Positions 19,030 to 28,658 of a stretch of 64,000 bases of DNA are shown here, in pieces. Both the position numbers and the translations under genes were made by a program. This DNA comes from Anaerolineales bacterium (GTDB lineage Bacteria; Chloroflexota; Anaerolineae; Anaerolineales; Villigracilaceae): NCBI GenBank assembly GCA_020851785.1, contig JADZCC010000034.1, forward strand, positions 81,258 to 145,257, read 5' to 3'. Within the stretch, counting starts at the first letter, position 1. The number at the start of each line of letters is the position of its first letter. The notes under the pieces are model-generated. The model was not told the origin of the DNA. It saw only the letters and a list, made by a program, of their open reading frames with translations, and made no database searches.

Positions 19030-19233
19030 TTATTTTTTCCCCTTGCGCCAGTAAAAGGCCACGCCCACGATCCCCAGCATAAAGCCCAACGTGGAAGAGC
19101 CATAGGCGAAGAAGTTCAGGAAGAACGTGGACTCAAGGACGTGAATGACCATGAGGAACGGCAAGATCACGCCCAGCGCCATCAGCAGGCCGGCCAAGAT
19201 GAGGATGTAAAGCGGATTCCAACGCTCAAGCAT
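19030..19233 (-). CDS. Small two-TM membrane protein
   Basis: MLERWNPLYILILAGLLMALGVILPFLMVIHVL...FMLGIVGVAFYWRKGKK; overlaps the stop of the upstream ATPase gene. Confidence 0.6.
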   Translation of the reverse strand: MLERWNPLYILILAGLLMALGVILPFLMVIHVLESTFFLNFFAYGSSTLGFMLGIVGVAFYWRKGKK

Positions 19234-20251
19234 TTTTATCGTACAGCCAGCACGAAACCTGATGCCCAGGCTCCGGCTCAAACTCTGGCGGGAAATTCAC
19301 GTCGCACACGCCTTTAATCATCACCGAGCATCGCGGATGAAAGCGGCAACCGGCAGGCGGGTTGACCAAACTGGGCGGTTCGCCGGGCGGAAGCTCTTTG
19401 AAGGTTTCGGCGTTGCGCGCATCCGGCTCGGAAGTTCCGGTGAGCAGGGCTTTGGTGTAGGGGTGCAAAGGGTTATCCAAAAGCTGGCGGACTTTGCCCT
19501 TCTCCACCAGATTGCCCGCGTACATCACAAAAATTCGTTCGGAGAAGTAACTCACCGTGGAAAGGTCATGCGTGATGTAGATCACTGAAAGGTTATGCGA
19601 TTCTTGCAGGTTGCGGAGCAGTTTGAGAATTTCAACGCGCACGGAAGCGTCTAACATGGAGACGGGTTCGTCAGCGACGAGGAATTTCGGATCCATGATC
19701 ATGGCGCGGGCAATCACGACGCGCTGTTGTTGCCCGCCGCTGAGCATGTGCGGATATTTTTCGACGAAGTCGGCGGGCGGGGTGAGTTTCACTTCCTCCA
19801 TCGCCTGACGGACGCGCTGAACGCGCTCCTCTTTGGATTTTACGCCGCCGACGATCAGCGGTTCTTCAAGGATGCGCTCAATGGTCATAAACGGCGGGAG
19901 GGCGCCGTAAGGGTCTTGTTGAACGTAGCCCACTTTGGAGCGGTATTCGCGCATGGCTTTGGCGTCAAATTGGGCGACGTCTTTTCCGTCGAAGCTGATT
20001 GTGCCGCGCGTGGGTTTGTGCAAGGCCAAAATGGTCTTCATCAAACTGGATTTACCGCAACCGCTTTCGCCAACCACGGCAATGGCTTCGCCTTCATGCA
20101 CGTCGAAGGTCACGCCATCCACCGCCTTCACATACCCGGCATGGCCAAAGCCCAACCGGCGCAGTTCAAACCAGACGCGTAAATCGTCAATGGCAACGAT
20201 CACATTGCGTTCTTTCTCCATCGTTTCTTGGGGGGAAGCAGAGGCCATCAT
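19226..20251 (-). CDS. Oligopeptide ABC transporter ATPase (OppF-type)
   Basis: [57 protein letters not shown]. Start chosen at MMASASPQ near the stop of the preceding gene. Confidence 0.9.
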   Translation of the reverse strand: MMASASPQETMEKERNVIVAIDDLRVWFELRRLGFGHAGYVKAVDGVTFDVHEGEAIAVVGESGCGKSSLMKTILALHKPTRGTISFDGKDVAQFDAKAMREYRSKVGYVQQDPYGALPPFMTIERILEEPLIVGGVKSKEERVQRVRQAMEEVKLTPPADFVEKYPHMLSGGQQQRVVIARAMIMDPKFLVADEPVSMLDASVRVEILKLLRNLQESHNLSVIYITHDLSTVSYFSERIFVMYAGNLVEKGKVRQLLDNPLHPYTKALLTGTSEPDARNAETFKELPPGEPPSLVNPPAGCRFHPRCSVMIKGVCDVNFPPEFEPEPGHQVSCWLYDKNA

Positions 20252-20252
20252 C

Positions 20253-21221
20253 TTACGCTCCTGAAGAATATAACCAGCATTTAACTTGACGGCCATCCAC
20301 TTCAACCGTTGGCGGCTCTTCGACGCATTTTTCAAACCGCGAAGGACAACGATCCGCAAAGCGGCAACCCTTCGGCAGGTTAATCAGGCTGGGCGGGCGG
20401 CCGGTGATAAATTCCGGCTCGGTATCGCCATGCAAGCGCGGGACGCTGGCCATCAATTTTTTGGAGTAAGGGTGTAAAGGCGCGGTAAAGAAACGGTGCG
20501 CGTCGCTCACTTCCACAATCTGTCCGGCGTACATCACGGCCACGTCGTCGGCCAATTCGCTGGAGGTGGCAATATCATGCGTGATCAAAATAAAGCTGAT
20601 GCCCAACTCATGTTTGAGGCGTTTCAACACGTTGAAGATGTTCGCCTGCGTCAACACGTCCAACGCGGAGGTCGGCTCGTCGAGGATGATCAGATAAGGC
20701 GAAGTGACCAGCGCCATGGCAATCGCCACGCGTTGGCGCATCCCGCCGCTCAACTCAAACGGGTAACGGTTGATAAAATCTTCCGGCACGCCCACATGCT
20801 GAAACATTTTCTTCACCAGCGAGAGCGCTTCTTCCTTGCTGATGTTCAGGTGAATGATGGCGGGTTCGGCGACTTGTTCGCCGACGCGCAGGACCGGGTT
20901 AAGGGAGTTCATGGCGGCTTGCGGAACCATGGAGATGGAAGCCCAGCGGATGTTCTGCCGGAATTCTTCTTCGTCCAACTGCATAATATCTTTGCCATTC
21001 AGGTAGATATGGCCGCCATACGTTCCCGCGTTGCGCGGCAGAAGGCGCAGGATGGCCTTGGCCAGCGAGCTTTTTCCACAGCCCGATTCGCCCAAAATGA
21101 CGACTGCGCGATTGCTATCCAACGTAAAGTGAACGCCATCCACGGCTTGAACCGGCCCGCGGGCCGTGTTGAAATGCAAGACCAAATCTTCAATTTGGAG
21201 AAGTTTTTCAGTTTGATTCAT
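20253..21221 (-). CDS. Oligopeptide ABC transporter ATPase (OppD-type)
   Basis: [54 protein letters not shown]. Confidence 0.92.
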   Translation of the reverse strand: MNQTEKLLQIEDLVLHFNTARGPVQAVDGVHFTLDSNRAVVILGESGCGKSSLAKAILRLLPRNAGTYGGHIYLNGKDIMQLDEEEFRQNIRWASISMVPQAAMNSLNPVLRVGEQVAEPAIIHLNISKEEALSLVKKMFQHVGVPEDFINRYPFELSGGMRQRVAIAMALVTSPYLIILDEPTSALDVLTQANIFNVLKRLKHELGISFILITHDIATSSELADDVAVMYAGQIVEVSDAHRFFTAPLHPYSKKLMASVPRLHGDTEPEFITGRPPSLINLPKGCRFADRCPSRFEKCVEEPPTVEVDGRQVKCWLYSSGA

Positions 21222-21225
21222 AAGG

Positions 21226-22563
21226 CTACATATCCCTCAAGCGCGGATTAAAGATTCGATCCAGCGCGAAACCCAGCATGGCAAAGCCCAGTCCGGTGAA
21301 CATCAACAAAACCGCCGGTTCCAAGACCCAATAATAACGGCCCTGATATAAAGCGCCATCCGCGAAAGCGTCGTTAATCACCTTGCCCCAGGTCGGCAGG
21401 AGCGGGTCGCCCAACCCCAGCACGGCCAACGAAGCCTCCAAAAACACGTACCCAGGCACGGATGAAACCAGGGTGGGGATGAGCAAGGGAACCATGCGCG
21501 GGATGAGATAGGTGAAGATGATACGTCCACTGGAAGCGCCATAGGCCCGCGCCGCTTCGATGTAACTGGCCTCTTTGGATTGCAGGAAGATGGCGCGATA
21601 GGATTTAATCGAGCCTCCAAAAATACCAAGCAAGATTGTGATGCCCAGCATCAGCCAGATGCTCCGCGAGTAGAACGTGCCGACCATGATCAAAATTGCG
21701 AGGAACGGCAGGACCAGGTTCACCTCGGTAATGCGTTGAATCAATTCGTCAATCCAGCCGCCATACCAGGTGCCAATCGCGGCGATGATCATCGTCAGAA
21801 AGGCGGTGCCCAGAGCGGCCACCAGGCCAAACGCCAAAGCAATCGGCGTTCCGTACAACAGGGGTAAAAGCAGGTCGCGGCGATATTTATCGGTTCCAGC
21901 CAGCCCGTACAAATCGCCATGCAAGACGAGTTCAGCGTCCATGCCGGATTTACTCTCGAAGGTTGTGCCTTCAATCCGCAATTGATACGTCCCTTTAACC
22001 ATCTTGCCGGTATCCGGGTTGGTGAAGAGGGCGTTCATGACTCGCTCGGTCTTCAAACTCTTTTGCAGTTTCAAGTCCTGGGAAACGCGGTAGGTGGTTT
22101 TACGATCCACCGCCATTTTGCCAATTTTTATCTCACGCCCGTCTGGGGTAACTAAAACAACGGAAGCAAAAGGAAGTTTTTGATCAAACGTCGTTGTAAA
22201 GTAGAGGGTGATTTCCTGGGGCGGCGCGTCATAGTCGTATTCAAATGAATACGCCATATCCACGCTGGAAATATCGGCGCTGGCGGCCGTCACCGTTTTG
22301 GTCATGCCTCCATCCACAGTGCTGGCTTTAAATGAGACGGGCTTTTTCGTTTTGGAAAAAAAGTTGTACCAGGCCGGGGCGGCATACTTTGGATTTTGAT
22401 ACCAGACGTCCTCGCCGCCGCGCCATTGTCGCACCGCTTCATCATACGGGATGGTGGCCAGCGCGTAAGCGGCAATGCCCAACAAAAGGAGGATGGTGAG
22501 CGTCCCCAGCACAGCCGAAGGGTATTGAATCAGTTCGCGGAAAGTGTTTTTCAAAGCGGTCAT
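21226..22563 (-). CDS. Oligopeptide ABC transporter permease (OppC/DppC-type) with large insert after TM1
   Basis: Permease core GTPIALAFGLVAALGTAFLTMIIAAIGTWYGGWIDELIQRITEV...EAARAYGASSGRIIFTYLIPRM; ~150-aa polar beta-rich insert before it. Confidence 0.88.
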   Translation of the reverse strand: MTALKNTFRELIQYPSAVLGTLTILLLLGIAAYALATIPYDEAVRQWRGGEDVWYQNPKYAAPAWYNFFSKTKKPVSFKASTVDGGMTKTVTAASADISSVDMAYSFEYDYDAPPQEITLYFTTTFDQKLPFASVVLVTPDGREIKIGKMAVDRKTTYRVSQDLKLQKSLKTERVMNALFTNPDTGKMVKGTYQLRIEGTTFESKSGMDAELVLHGDLYGLAGTDKYRRDLLLPLLYGTPIALAFGLVAALGTAFLTMIIAAIGTWYGGWIDELIQRITEVNLVLPFLAILIMVGTFYSRSIWLMLGITILLGIFGGSIKSYRAIFLQSKEASYIEAARAYGASSGRIIFTYLIPRMVPLLIPTLVSSVPGYVFLEASLAVLGLGDPLLPTWGKVINDAFADGALYQGRYYWVLEPAVLLMFTGLGFAMLGFALDRIFNPRLRDM

Positions 22564-23699
22564 TGGGGGCTTCCTGCGCCCACTTTAACTCTGGGGTCAA
22601 CGAGGGCATAGACAAAATCAAGCAACAAGACGGTGAGCGCCAAAAGGTAGGCGTAGATAATGGTCGAACCAACGATGACCGGCGTATCGTAGGCGCCGAT
22701 TGCGCGGTAGAGCGTAATGCCCAACCCGGGCCAAACGAAGACCGTTTCGGTGATGGTAAAGCCCGTCCACAAGGCGATCACCAGCAGGGCGAAATTGGTG
22801 ATAATGGTGGGGAGGGTGGGGCGTAAAATGTAACGGTTCTCCACATCGCGCGGCGGAAGCCCCTTGGCCTTGGCCACTTCCACGTAATCTTCGCTGGAGT
22901 AAATCAGGAAGAACGTCCGCCAGCTATAAATGCTCAGGAAGACGGAGCTGACGATCAGCGACGAAGCGGGGAGGATTAAATGTTTAAGGACGTTGAGTCC
23001 ATAATCAAACGAATTCGTGGGCGGCGGGGAATCCACCAACCCGCCAAACGGCAGGATCTTCAAGATCGCCGCAAAAATCAAAATAAAGAAAATTCCATAA
23101 AACCAGGCCGGGACTGAGGAAGTTGGCGAAAGCGCGATGGTTAATTTATCGAGCCAACTGCCATACTTTCTGGAAAGCGGCAGGGCGATAAAAATACTTC
23201 CAAAGAACAATAAAAGCTGAGAGACGCCCGCTAAAAGCAGGGTGGCGGGCAGGCGCTCCAATAGAATGAGGCGCACTTCTTTTGAGCCGTGGTCGCTAAT
23301 CATGCGTTGGGCGCGGCCCAGGTTCAAAACCAGGCTGTTGCCCAAATAACGCATGGAGCGAATCGCAAACGGCTGATCCAAACCCAGGCGCTTTTCTTCT
23401 GAAGCGATCTTCTTTTGAATCAATTCCTGTTTTGCTTCTGTCGTCAGGTTGCGATATTGGGGGTTGGCTAAAATCCCCATAGTGGTGCCTTCGCGGATTT
23501 CGTTCCGCATAATCGTATCCACATAACCGCCCATGTTGGCGATCAGAATGGTGAGGTACACGCCAATGGCCACGGTGATCATCATCGTTACGATTCTAAT
23601 TGCCGTAAATTTCATCACCCGCACAACGGCGCTGTTGGAGGCGATCTTTTTAGGAACTGACGAATCCTGAGTTGGGGCAGATAAAGATTCGGTGGACAT
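22560..23699 (-). CDS. Oligopeptide ABC transporter permease (OppB/DppB-type)
   Basis: RLPATLLLAGVSQLLLFFGSIFIALPL...YVEVAKAKGLPPRDVENRYILRPTLPTIITN. Confidence 0.88.
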   Translation of the reverse strand: MSTESLSAPTQDSSVPKKIASNSAVVRVMKFTAIRIVTMMITVAIGVYLTILIANMGGYVDTIMRNEIREGTTMGILANPQYRNLTTEAKQELIQKKIASEEKRLGLDQPFAIRSMRYLGNSLVLNLGRAQRMISDHGSKEVRLILLERLPATLLLAGVSQLLLFFGSIFIALPLSRKYGSWLDKLTIALSPTSSVPAWFYGIFFILIFAAILKILPFGGLVDSPPPTNSFDYGLNVLKHLILPASSLIVSSVFLSIYSWRTFFLIYSSEDYVEVAKAKGLPPRDVENRYILRPTLPTIITNFALLVIALWTGFTITETVFVWPGLGITLYRAIGAYDTPVIVGSTIIYAYLLALTVLLLDFVYALVDPRVKVGAGSPQ

Positions 23700-23803
23700 T
23701 TCATCCTCACATTCTTTAGTCTATTACACAAAGGAACCCAAAGGCGCGCTTAAGTTTCGCTCCGCCCTTCGGGAATCTGTCTAATAGCGTTGCTGGCAAG
23801 CGG

Positions 23804-23832
23804 GAGGGGCAAGGGTTGATCCCTTGCCCCTC
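23804..23832 (-). terminator. Terminator after substrate-binding protein gene
   Basis: gaggggcaaggg-ttgat-cccttgcccctc perfect 12-bp stem. Confidence 0.6.
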
Positions 23833-23852
23833 AGAATTACACGAGCTAAAGC

Positions 23853-26417
23853 TTACGGTAGAACCACGTAATCGAGCGAGGTGAACGCCGGAATGGCGAC
23901 GGGGATCATCACACCAGCCACTTCGATTCTGCCGGAGCCTGCAACCAGTTTCGCAGAAACGTCCGCCGGGATGGTCAGCGTGTAAACGCCTTCATCGCCC
24001 GCCGGAGCGCCTTCGCCGACGTAGACGGTCGCGCCGGTTTCGTCATAGAGCAGGAACTTCACAGCCTTGATGTCTGCGGTGGGGTAGGCATCGCCAGAGG
24101 ATTTATAGGTGAAGGTCGCGGTGAAATCTGTGGCTTCGCCAATTTTGACTTCGGAAGGTCCATCGAGGGCGGCTTCCGCTAACGGGGCTTGTCCAAACTT
24201 GGACCAGCGGTCAGCTAAATCTGGGAAGTCGGCGTTGTTCTTGACAACCGCAGAGCCAGCGTTCAAGTCCACAGAGTCCAGATAGTAGGGGCCGGTTCCA
24301 TCCCAGAAATGACCACGGGCGGCGTACCAGTCTTTGAGGGCGGTGTAGCGAGCCGCGGCTTCATCCGCAGTCAGGTAGGCGCCCATCACTTCAGGATACG
24401 GGATGGTCTTATCGGTAATCGCCTGATCCAGATACTTGGAAAGGGTTTCCAGGCTCGGGCCGCCAATGAGGCTCATCCATTCCTTCTCAAAGCGGTCGGC
24501 TTGGCCGGTTCCCCAGGCCAGTTCTTTGGCGGCCACGGCGGCATTGCCAACGGCAATCGTCTGCCAGGGGGCTTCGCCATAACCGTAGTTGGGCCACCAG
24601 GTGGCGATATTCAATTCAGCGTCGGAATAGACGTTGTCGTCATAGGTCGCAATGACGAGCGGGTCGGCAGAAACGATCTGCACGCCCTTGAAGTGCGAGA
24701 GGAAGGCTTCCAGGTTGCCAGCGGTATCTTCGTCGTAGATCGCGCTACCTTCCTTGCTGTAGTCAAAGCTTTCGATCATAGCCATCACAAAGTCAGCGGC
24801 GGAGAGGTTGCTTCCATCGTGCCATTTGACGGTTTTGAACATATCGGCCGGGTAGTAAATAACGGATTTGCTCTTGGCGGTTGTGCCATCCGGGAATTTC
24901 TCGGCGGCGGTGACGAACTTGCCAGTCGCGGGGTCCCAATCCACCCAGGCGTCAGCCGGAACGGGGATTGAATCTTCAAAGGACAGGTTGACCCAGCCCA
25001 GGCTGGCTTCGACCGGAATGCCTTTTTCAATCACCAGATCAGCCTTTTCAGCGCGTAGAGGCCACGCCAAACCGGTATATGGATCGGGCATGATACCGCG
25101 GCTACCGGTGGCGTTTTGGATGTAGGTGCTGGTGACCCAGTTGGAGCCGTTGACTGGATTCCACGGGTCGGTGAAGATCGTGCTGGTGGTGCCGACTTTA
25201 ACCTGGCCGCCTTCTTTATCCGCAAAGCGCATGGTGTAGGGAGACATGAACGTGGTTTCCACGCCTGCGCCCACATCAGAACTCACTTGCAAGTCGCAAC
25301 GGAATGGAGAATAGCCTTGCAAGTCAACCGTCCAGATCTGAAGAGAATCTTCAATGGACAACGGCAGAGCTTCAGCCATCAGGTCGTGGCGTTCTTCAAG
25401 GGTCTTGTAATTGCCGTTCGCCAAATCATCGCCAACTTGTTGGAACTTGGCGTCGGACTGATTGGCAGTGAACAGCGGAATGCCTTGTGGGCTATCCGGC
25501 AGATACATTTCCTGGAAGATGGTGCGGCTATCGCGGCTTAAGCCATTCGAGGCCCAACCGCCGGTGTAAATGTCCCATTGCCCTTCGGTTGGATCAGAGC
25601 CAATCCAGAGCGGGGAGAGGTCGGAGGATTTGCCTTCTTTGCGATCCACCGTGAAGCCGAGGGCTTCCAACTGGGTGGCAAAGTAGTTGCCTTGTGGCAG
25701 GCGGGTGCCATCGCCATCGTTGCGGATTAACAAAATGATGGTCACTGGAGCGCCGTTATATTGCCACTTGCCGTCGGAGCCTTTAGTCGCGCCCAGTTCG
25801 GCCATTTGCGCGTCAACCACTTCCTGCGCCTTGGCCATATTGTAGGCATATTTGGCTTCCAAACCGCGCGCCACGTCAATCAAGTCGGTGTAGTCCACCA
25901 ACTGCGTCGCGAGCACGGTGAACTTCGGCAATGCGCCGCCCGCATAAATTTCCTGATTGATGTAGTTACGATCCAGCGCCCAGTTCATCGCCTCGCGGAT
26001 TTTGCGGTCAGAGAACGGGTTCAGCCGTCCATCGGCATATTCGTGTTTGTCAGAACCATAGGGGTTGAAGATGAAGCCGTAGTACAACCCATAGGACTGG
26101 GTGTAGCACAGGTTCGCATCTTTAATTTCGGCAAGTTTATCGGAAGCGACGCCATAACTGAACAGGTCAATCGCTCCAGCGGTAATTTGCGTGATCGCGG
26201 ATTGAGTGTCCACGACGGAATAGTCAATTTCATCCAGCCAGCCGCCATGACGGGTGGTGGGGGCCGCAGTGGGTTCAGCGGTAGGGGCCTCGGTGGCCGG
26301 GGCCTGAGTAGCGGGCGCTTCGGTTACAGCCGGGGCCTGGGTGGCGGCTCCGCCGCACGCAGAGAGGGCCATGCTGGCAATCACCAGAAGCGACAACAAG
26401 GTAAACAGTTTACGCAT
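23853..26417 (-). CDS. ABC transporter substrate-binding lipoprotein (SBP_bac_5), 854 aa with C-terminal Ig-like extension
   Basis: Signal/lipobox MRKLFTLLSLLVIASMALSACGG; SBP core ...IREAMNWALDRNYINQEIY...; C-term FTATFTYKSSGDAYPTADIKAVKFLLYDETGATVYVGEG. Confidence 0.85.
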   Translation of the reverse strand: MRKLFTLLSLLVIASMALSACGGAATQAPAVTEAPATQAPATEAPTAEPTAAPTTRHGGWLDEIDYSVVDTQSAITQITAGAIDLFSYGVASDKLAEIKDANLCYTQSYGLYYGFIFNPYGSDKHEYADGRLNPFSDRKIREAMNWALDRNYINQEIYAGGALPKFTVLATQLVDYTDLIDVARGLEAKYAYNMAKAQEVVDAQMAELGATKGSDGKWQYNGAPVTIILLIRNDGDGTRLPQGNYFATQLEALGFTVDRKEGKSSDLSPLWIGSDPTEGQWDIYTGGWASNGLSRDSRTIFQEMYLPDSPQGIPLFTANQSDAKFQQVGDDLANGNYKTLEERHDLMAEALPLSIEDSLQIWTVDLQGYSPFRCDLQVSSDVGAGVETTFMSPYTMRFADKEGGQVKVGTTSTIFTDPWNPVNGSNWVTSTYIQNATGSRGIMPDPYTGLAWPLRAEKADLVIEKGIPVEASLGWVNLSFEDSIPVPADAWVDWDPATGKFVTAAEKFPDGTTAKSKSVIYYPADMFKTVKWHDGSNLSAADFVMAMIESFDYSKEGSAIYDEDTAGNLEAFLSHFKGVQIVSADPLVIATYDDNVYSDAELNIATWWPNYGYGEAPWQTIAVGNAAVAAKELAWGTGQADRFEKEWMSLIGGPSLETLSKYLDQAITDKTIPYPEVMGAYLTADEAAARYTALKDWYAARGHFWDGTGPYYLDSVDLNAGSAVVKNNADFPDLADRWSKFGQAPLAEAALDGPSEVKIGEATDFTATFTYKSSGDAYPTADIKAVKFLLYDETGATVYVGEGAPAGDEGVYTLTIPADVSAKLVAGSGRIEVAGVMIPVAIPAFTSLDYVVLP

Positions 26418-26482
26418 TTTATTTTCTCCTCACATTTGTTGATAATAAAATCGTGACACGAACCGTGCGAACATCCTTCAAC

Positions 26483-26497
26483 CGCATCACCTCCTTT
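26483..26497 (-). promoter_or_regulatory. Extended Shine-Dalgarno / leader element aaaggaggtgatgcg
   Basis: 15-nt identical to 30500-30514; complementary to the 16S 3' end anti-SD; followed by ORF MRLKDVRTVRVTILLSTNVRRK* ending just before the SBP ATG. Confidence 0.55.
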
Positions 26498-26547
26498 AAT
26501 TGCAAATTAGAAAAGGCTACCAGCGCGTACATCTGCCTAATACAAGC

Positions 26548-26570
26548 GCAAGTCGCCATAAGCGACTTGC
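26548..26570 (-). terminator. Hairpin downstream of permease gene
   Basis: gcaagtcgc-cataa-gcgacttgc. Confidence 0.5.
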
Positions 26571-26585
26571 GGAATGACCAGAAAA

Positions 26586-27572
26586 TTATTGAGAGCCGCG
26601 CATGCGAGGGTCCAGCGCGTCGCGCAAGCCGTCGCCGAGGAAGGTAAAGGAAAGCACGATCAGGGCGACGCAAACTGCGGGAGATAACAAAAGATAAGGC
26701 TGGGCATTAATCGAGGTCTGCCCGTCCAGCATCAGCGAGCCCCAACTGGTGATAAAAAAAGCGTCCGGGTTGGTGGTTGGCTTAAGCCCCAGCCCCAAAT
26801 ATCCGAGGATCGCTTCGGTAATGATCATGCCGGGGATCATAAACGAACCTTGCACAATGACCGGACCCCAAACGTTGGGCAGGAGGTGACGGAACATGAT
26901 TTGCGAATCTTTCACGCCAATGCTCCGCGCCGCTTCGACAAACTCCTTTTGTTTCAGCGAAAGCACCTGCCCGCGCACAATCCGCGCAATGCCCACCCAG
27001 TTGATCAACGCCAGCGCGAAAAATAAGAGGAAGAGCCCGTTCATAAACTGGCCAATCACGGTATCCCGCAGGGAAATCAACGCGATAATAAAAAACAAGA
27101 GGTCGGGAAAGCCATACATGATGTCGGTCAGGCGCATCAAAAAATTATCCCAACGCCCGCCGTAGTAGCCAGCCATCATGCCCACGAAAGTTCCAAGCGC
27201 AATGATGATAAACGTCGGCGCAAAACCCACCATCATCGAAACGCGCGAACCGTAGAGCACGCGGCTAAAGACGTCGCGCCCAAGGGTGTCGGTACCCAAG
27301 AGAAAATCCGCTTCGCCTTTTTTCCCATCTGCGGCTTTTTCAACCCAGGCTGGGGGGAGGAACCCCTTGCCGCTATTGAGCTGAATCGGGTTATGCGGGG
27401 AAAGGACGTTCGCAAAAATCGCCATTAACAGGAAGGAAACGATCAGGATGATTCCCAGCACAGCCACTTTGTTGCGGATCAGACGCCCCCAGGCTTCCTG
27501 CGCGGGCGTGCGCGAAACCTTCTTCTGCGTAGCGTCCAACGACGCGATGTGATTAACATTGCCAGTAGCCAT
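26586..27572 (-). CDS. Oligopeptide ABC transporter permease (OppC/DppC-type)
   Basis: FLLGTDTLGRDVFSRVLYGSRVSMMVGF...EAARSIGVKDSQIMFRHLLPNVWGPVIV. Start chosen at MATGNVNH. Confidence 0.92.
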   Translation of the reverse strand: MATGNVNHIASLDATQKKVSRTPAQEAWGRLIRNKVAVLGIILIVSFLLMAIFANVLSPHNPIQLNSGKGFLPPAWVEKAADGKKGEADFLLGTDTLGRDVFSRVLYGSRVSMMVGFAPTFIIIALGTFVGMMAGYYGGRWDNFLMRLTDIMYGFPDLLFFIIALISLRDTVIGQFMNGLFLLFFALALINWVGIARIVRGQVLSLKQKEFVEAARSIGVKDSQIMFRHLLPNVWGPVIVQGSFMIPGMIITEAILGYLGLGLKPTTNPDAFFITSWGSLMLDGQTSINAQPYLLLSPAVCVALIVLSFTFLGDGLRDALDPRMRGSQ

Positions 27573-27576
27573 ACGC

Positions 27577-28578
27577 CTACTCCTCCAACCGAATACGCGG
27601 ATCAATCAGCACGTATAGAAAGTCCACGCTCAAATTCGCCAACGAAACCATTAACACATACAGTAAAGTTGTGCCCAGAATCATGGAGTAGTCGCGCTGG
27701 GAAATCGCAGTGACATAAGCGCGACCCATGCCAGGAAAACTGAACATCGTTTCAATAATGAAAGAACCGGTCACTAAACCAGCCAAAGCGGGTCCTAAAA
27801 TTGTGGTGACTGGAATGAGCGCATTCCGTAACATGTGACGCCAAATCACCACGCGTTCATGCAGGCCCTTCGCGCGGGCAGTGCGGATGTAATCCTGCCG
27901 TAAAACCTCGAGCATGGAGGCCCGCGTCAGGCGCGCAGTAAATGCCAATGTGCCAAAACCTAAAACGACGGCCGGTAAAACCCAAGCTTTAACTTCGTCC
28001 CAGTTTTTAGGGACCACGCTGACCCAATGTAAACCTGTGGCAAAAATAATAATCAGAAAAATAGCCATCACAAAATTAGGGACGGAGATCCCAATTGAGG
28101 AGATAAATCCACTCAAGTAGTCCGCCCAGGAATTTTGCTTTAACGCCGCCAAAATGCCCGCTGGGATTCCCAACACGATGGCAAAGGCTAAAGAGATCAG
28201 CCCCAGGCGCAGAGAATATCCAAAGCGGCTATATTCGAAGCTTTTGCCCTTGGGCGGCTTAAAAAGAATATCTTGAACTGAACTCCCCCGCACGCGATAA
28301 GAAGGTCCTAAATTACCGCAAATCACCCCACAGACAAACTTGCCGTCCTTGGCGCTCACGTCTCCGAAGACGTAAGCGGTAAACTGCCTCCAGAGGGGTT
28401 TATCCAGACCATAATAGGCATTCAAAACTTTCTGAGTGCCGGCGTCCACCTGACGGGCGCTTAAATCGCGATCCCACGGTCCACCAGGGGCGGCGTGCAT
28501 TAAAACAAAAGTAATCAACGCCACGATAAATAATACCGGGAAGAGCCAAAGAAAACGCCTGATGAAATAGGTGGACAT
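27577..28578 (-). CDS. Oligopeptide ABC transporter permease (OppB/DppB-type)
   Basis: TYFIRRFLWLFPVLFIVALITFVLMHAAPGGPWD; DYIRTARAKGLHERVVIWRHMLRNALIPV. Confidence 0.93.
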   Translation of the reverse strand: MSTYFIRRFLWLFPVLFIVALITFVLMHAAPGGPWDRDLSARQVDAGTQKVLNAYYGLDKPLWRQFTAYVFGDVSAKDGKFVCGVICGNLGPSYRVRGSSVQDILFKPPKGKSFEYSRFGYSLRLGLISLAFAIVLGIPAGILAALKQNSWADYLSGFISSIGISVPNFVMAIFLIIIFATGLHWVSVVPKNWDEVKAWVLPAVVLGFGTLAFTARLTRASMLEVLRQDYIRTARAKGLHERVVIWRHMLRNALIPVTTILGPALAGLVTGSFIIETMFSFPGMGRAYVTAISQRDYSMILGTTLLYVLMVSLANLSVDFLYVLIDPRIRLEE

Positions 28579-28619
28579 GTTTCAATCTCCTGACGAGCGC
28601 TGACGCACAAAATCAAGGC

Positions 28620-28646
28620 AGGCTGGCCCAAAATTTGGGCCAGCCT
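28620..28646 (-). terminator. Terminator after substrate-binding protein gene
   Basis: aggctggcccaaa-attt-gggccagcct. Confidence 0.6.
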
Positions 28647-28658
28647 GTTTATTACAAA

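Noticed and set aside
20496-21251. 251-aa plus-strand ORF opposite the OppD-type gene
   Set aside because: Antisense shadow; His/Arg-rich low-quality composition and no domain.
24309-24971. 220-aa plus-strand ORF inside the 854-aa SBP gene
   Set aside because: Antisense ORF of a GC-rich coding gene; the minus-strand gene has signal peptide and SBP features.
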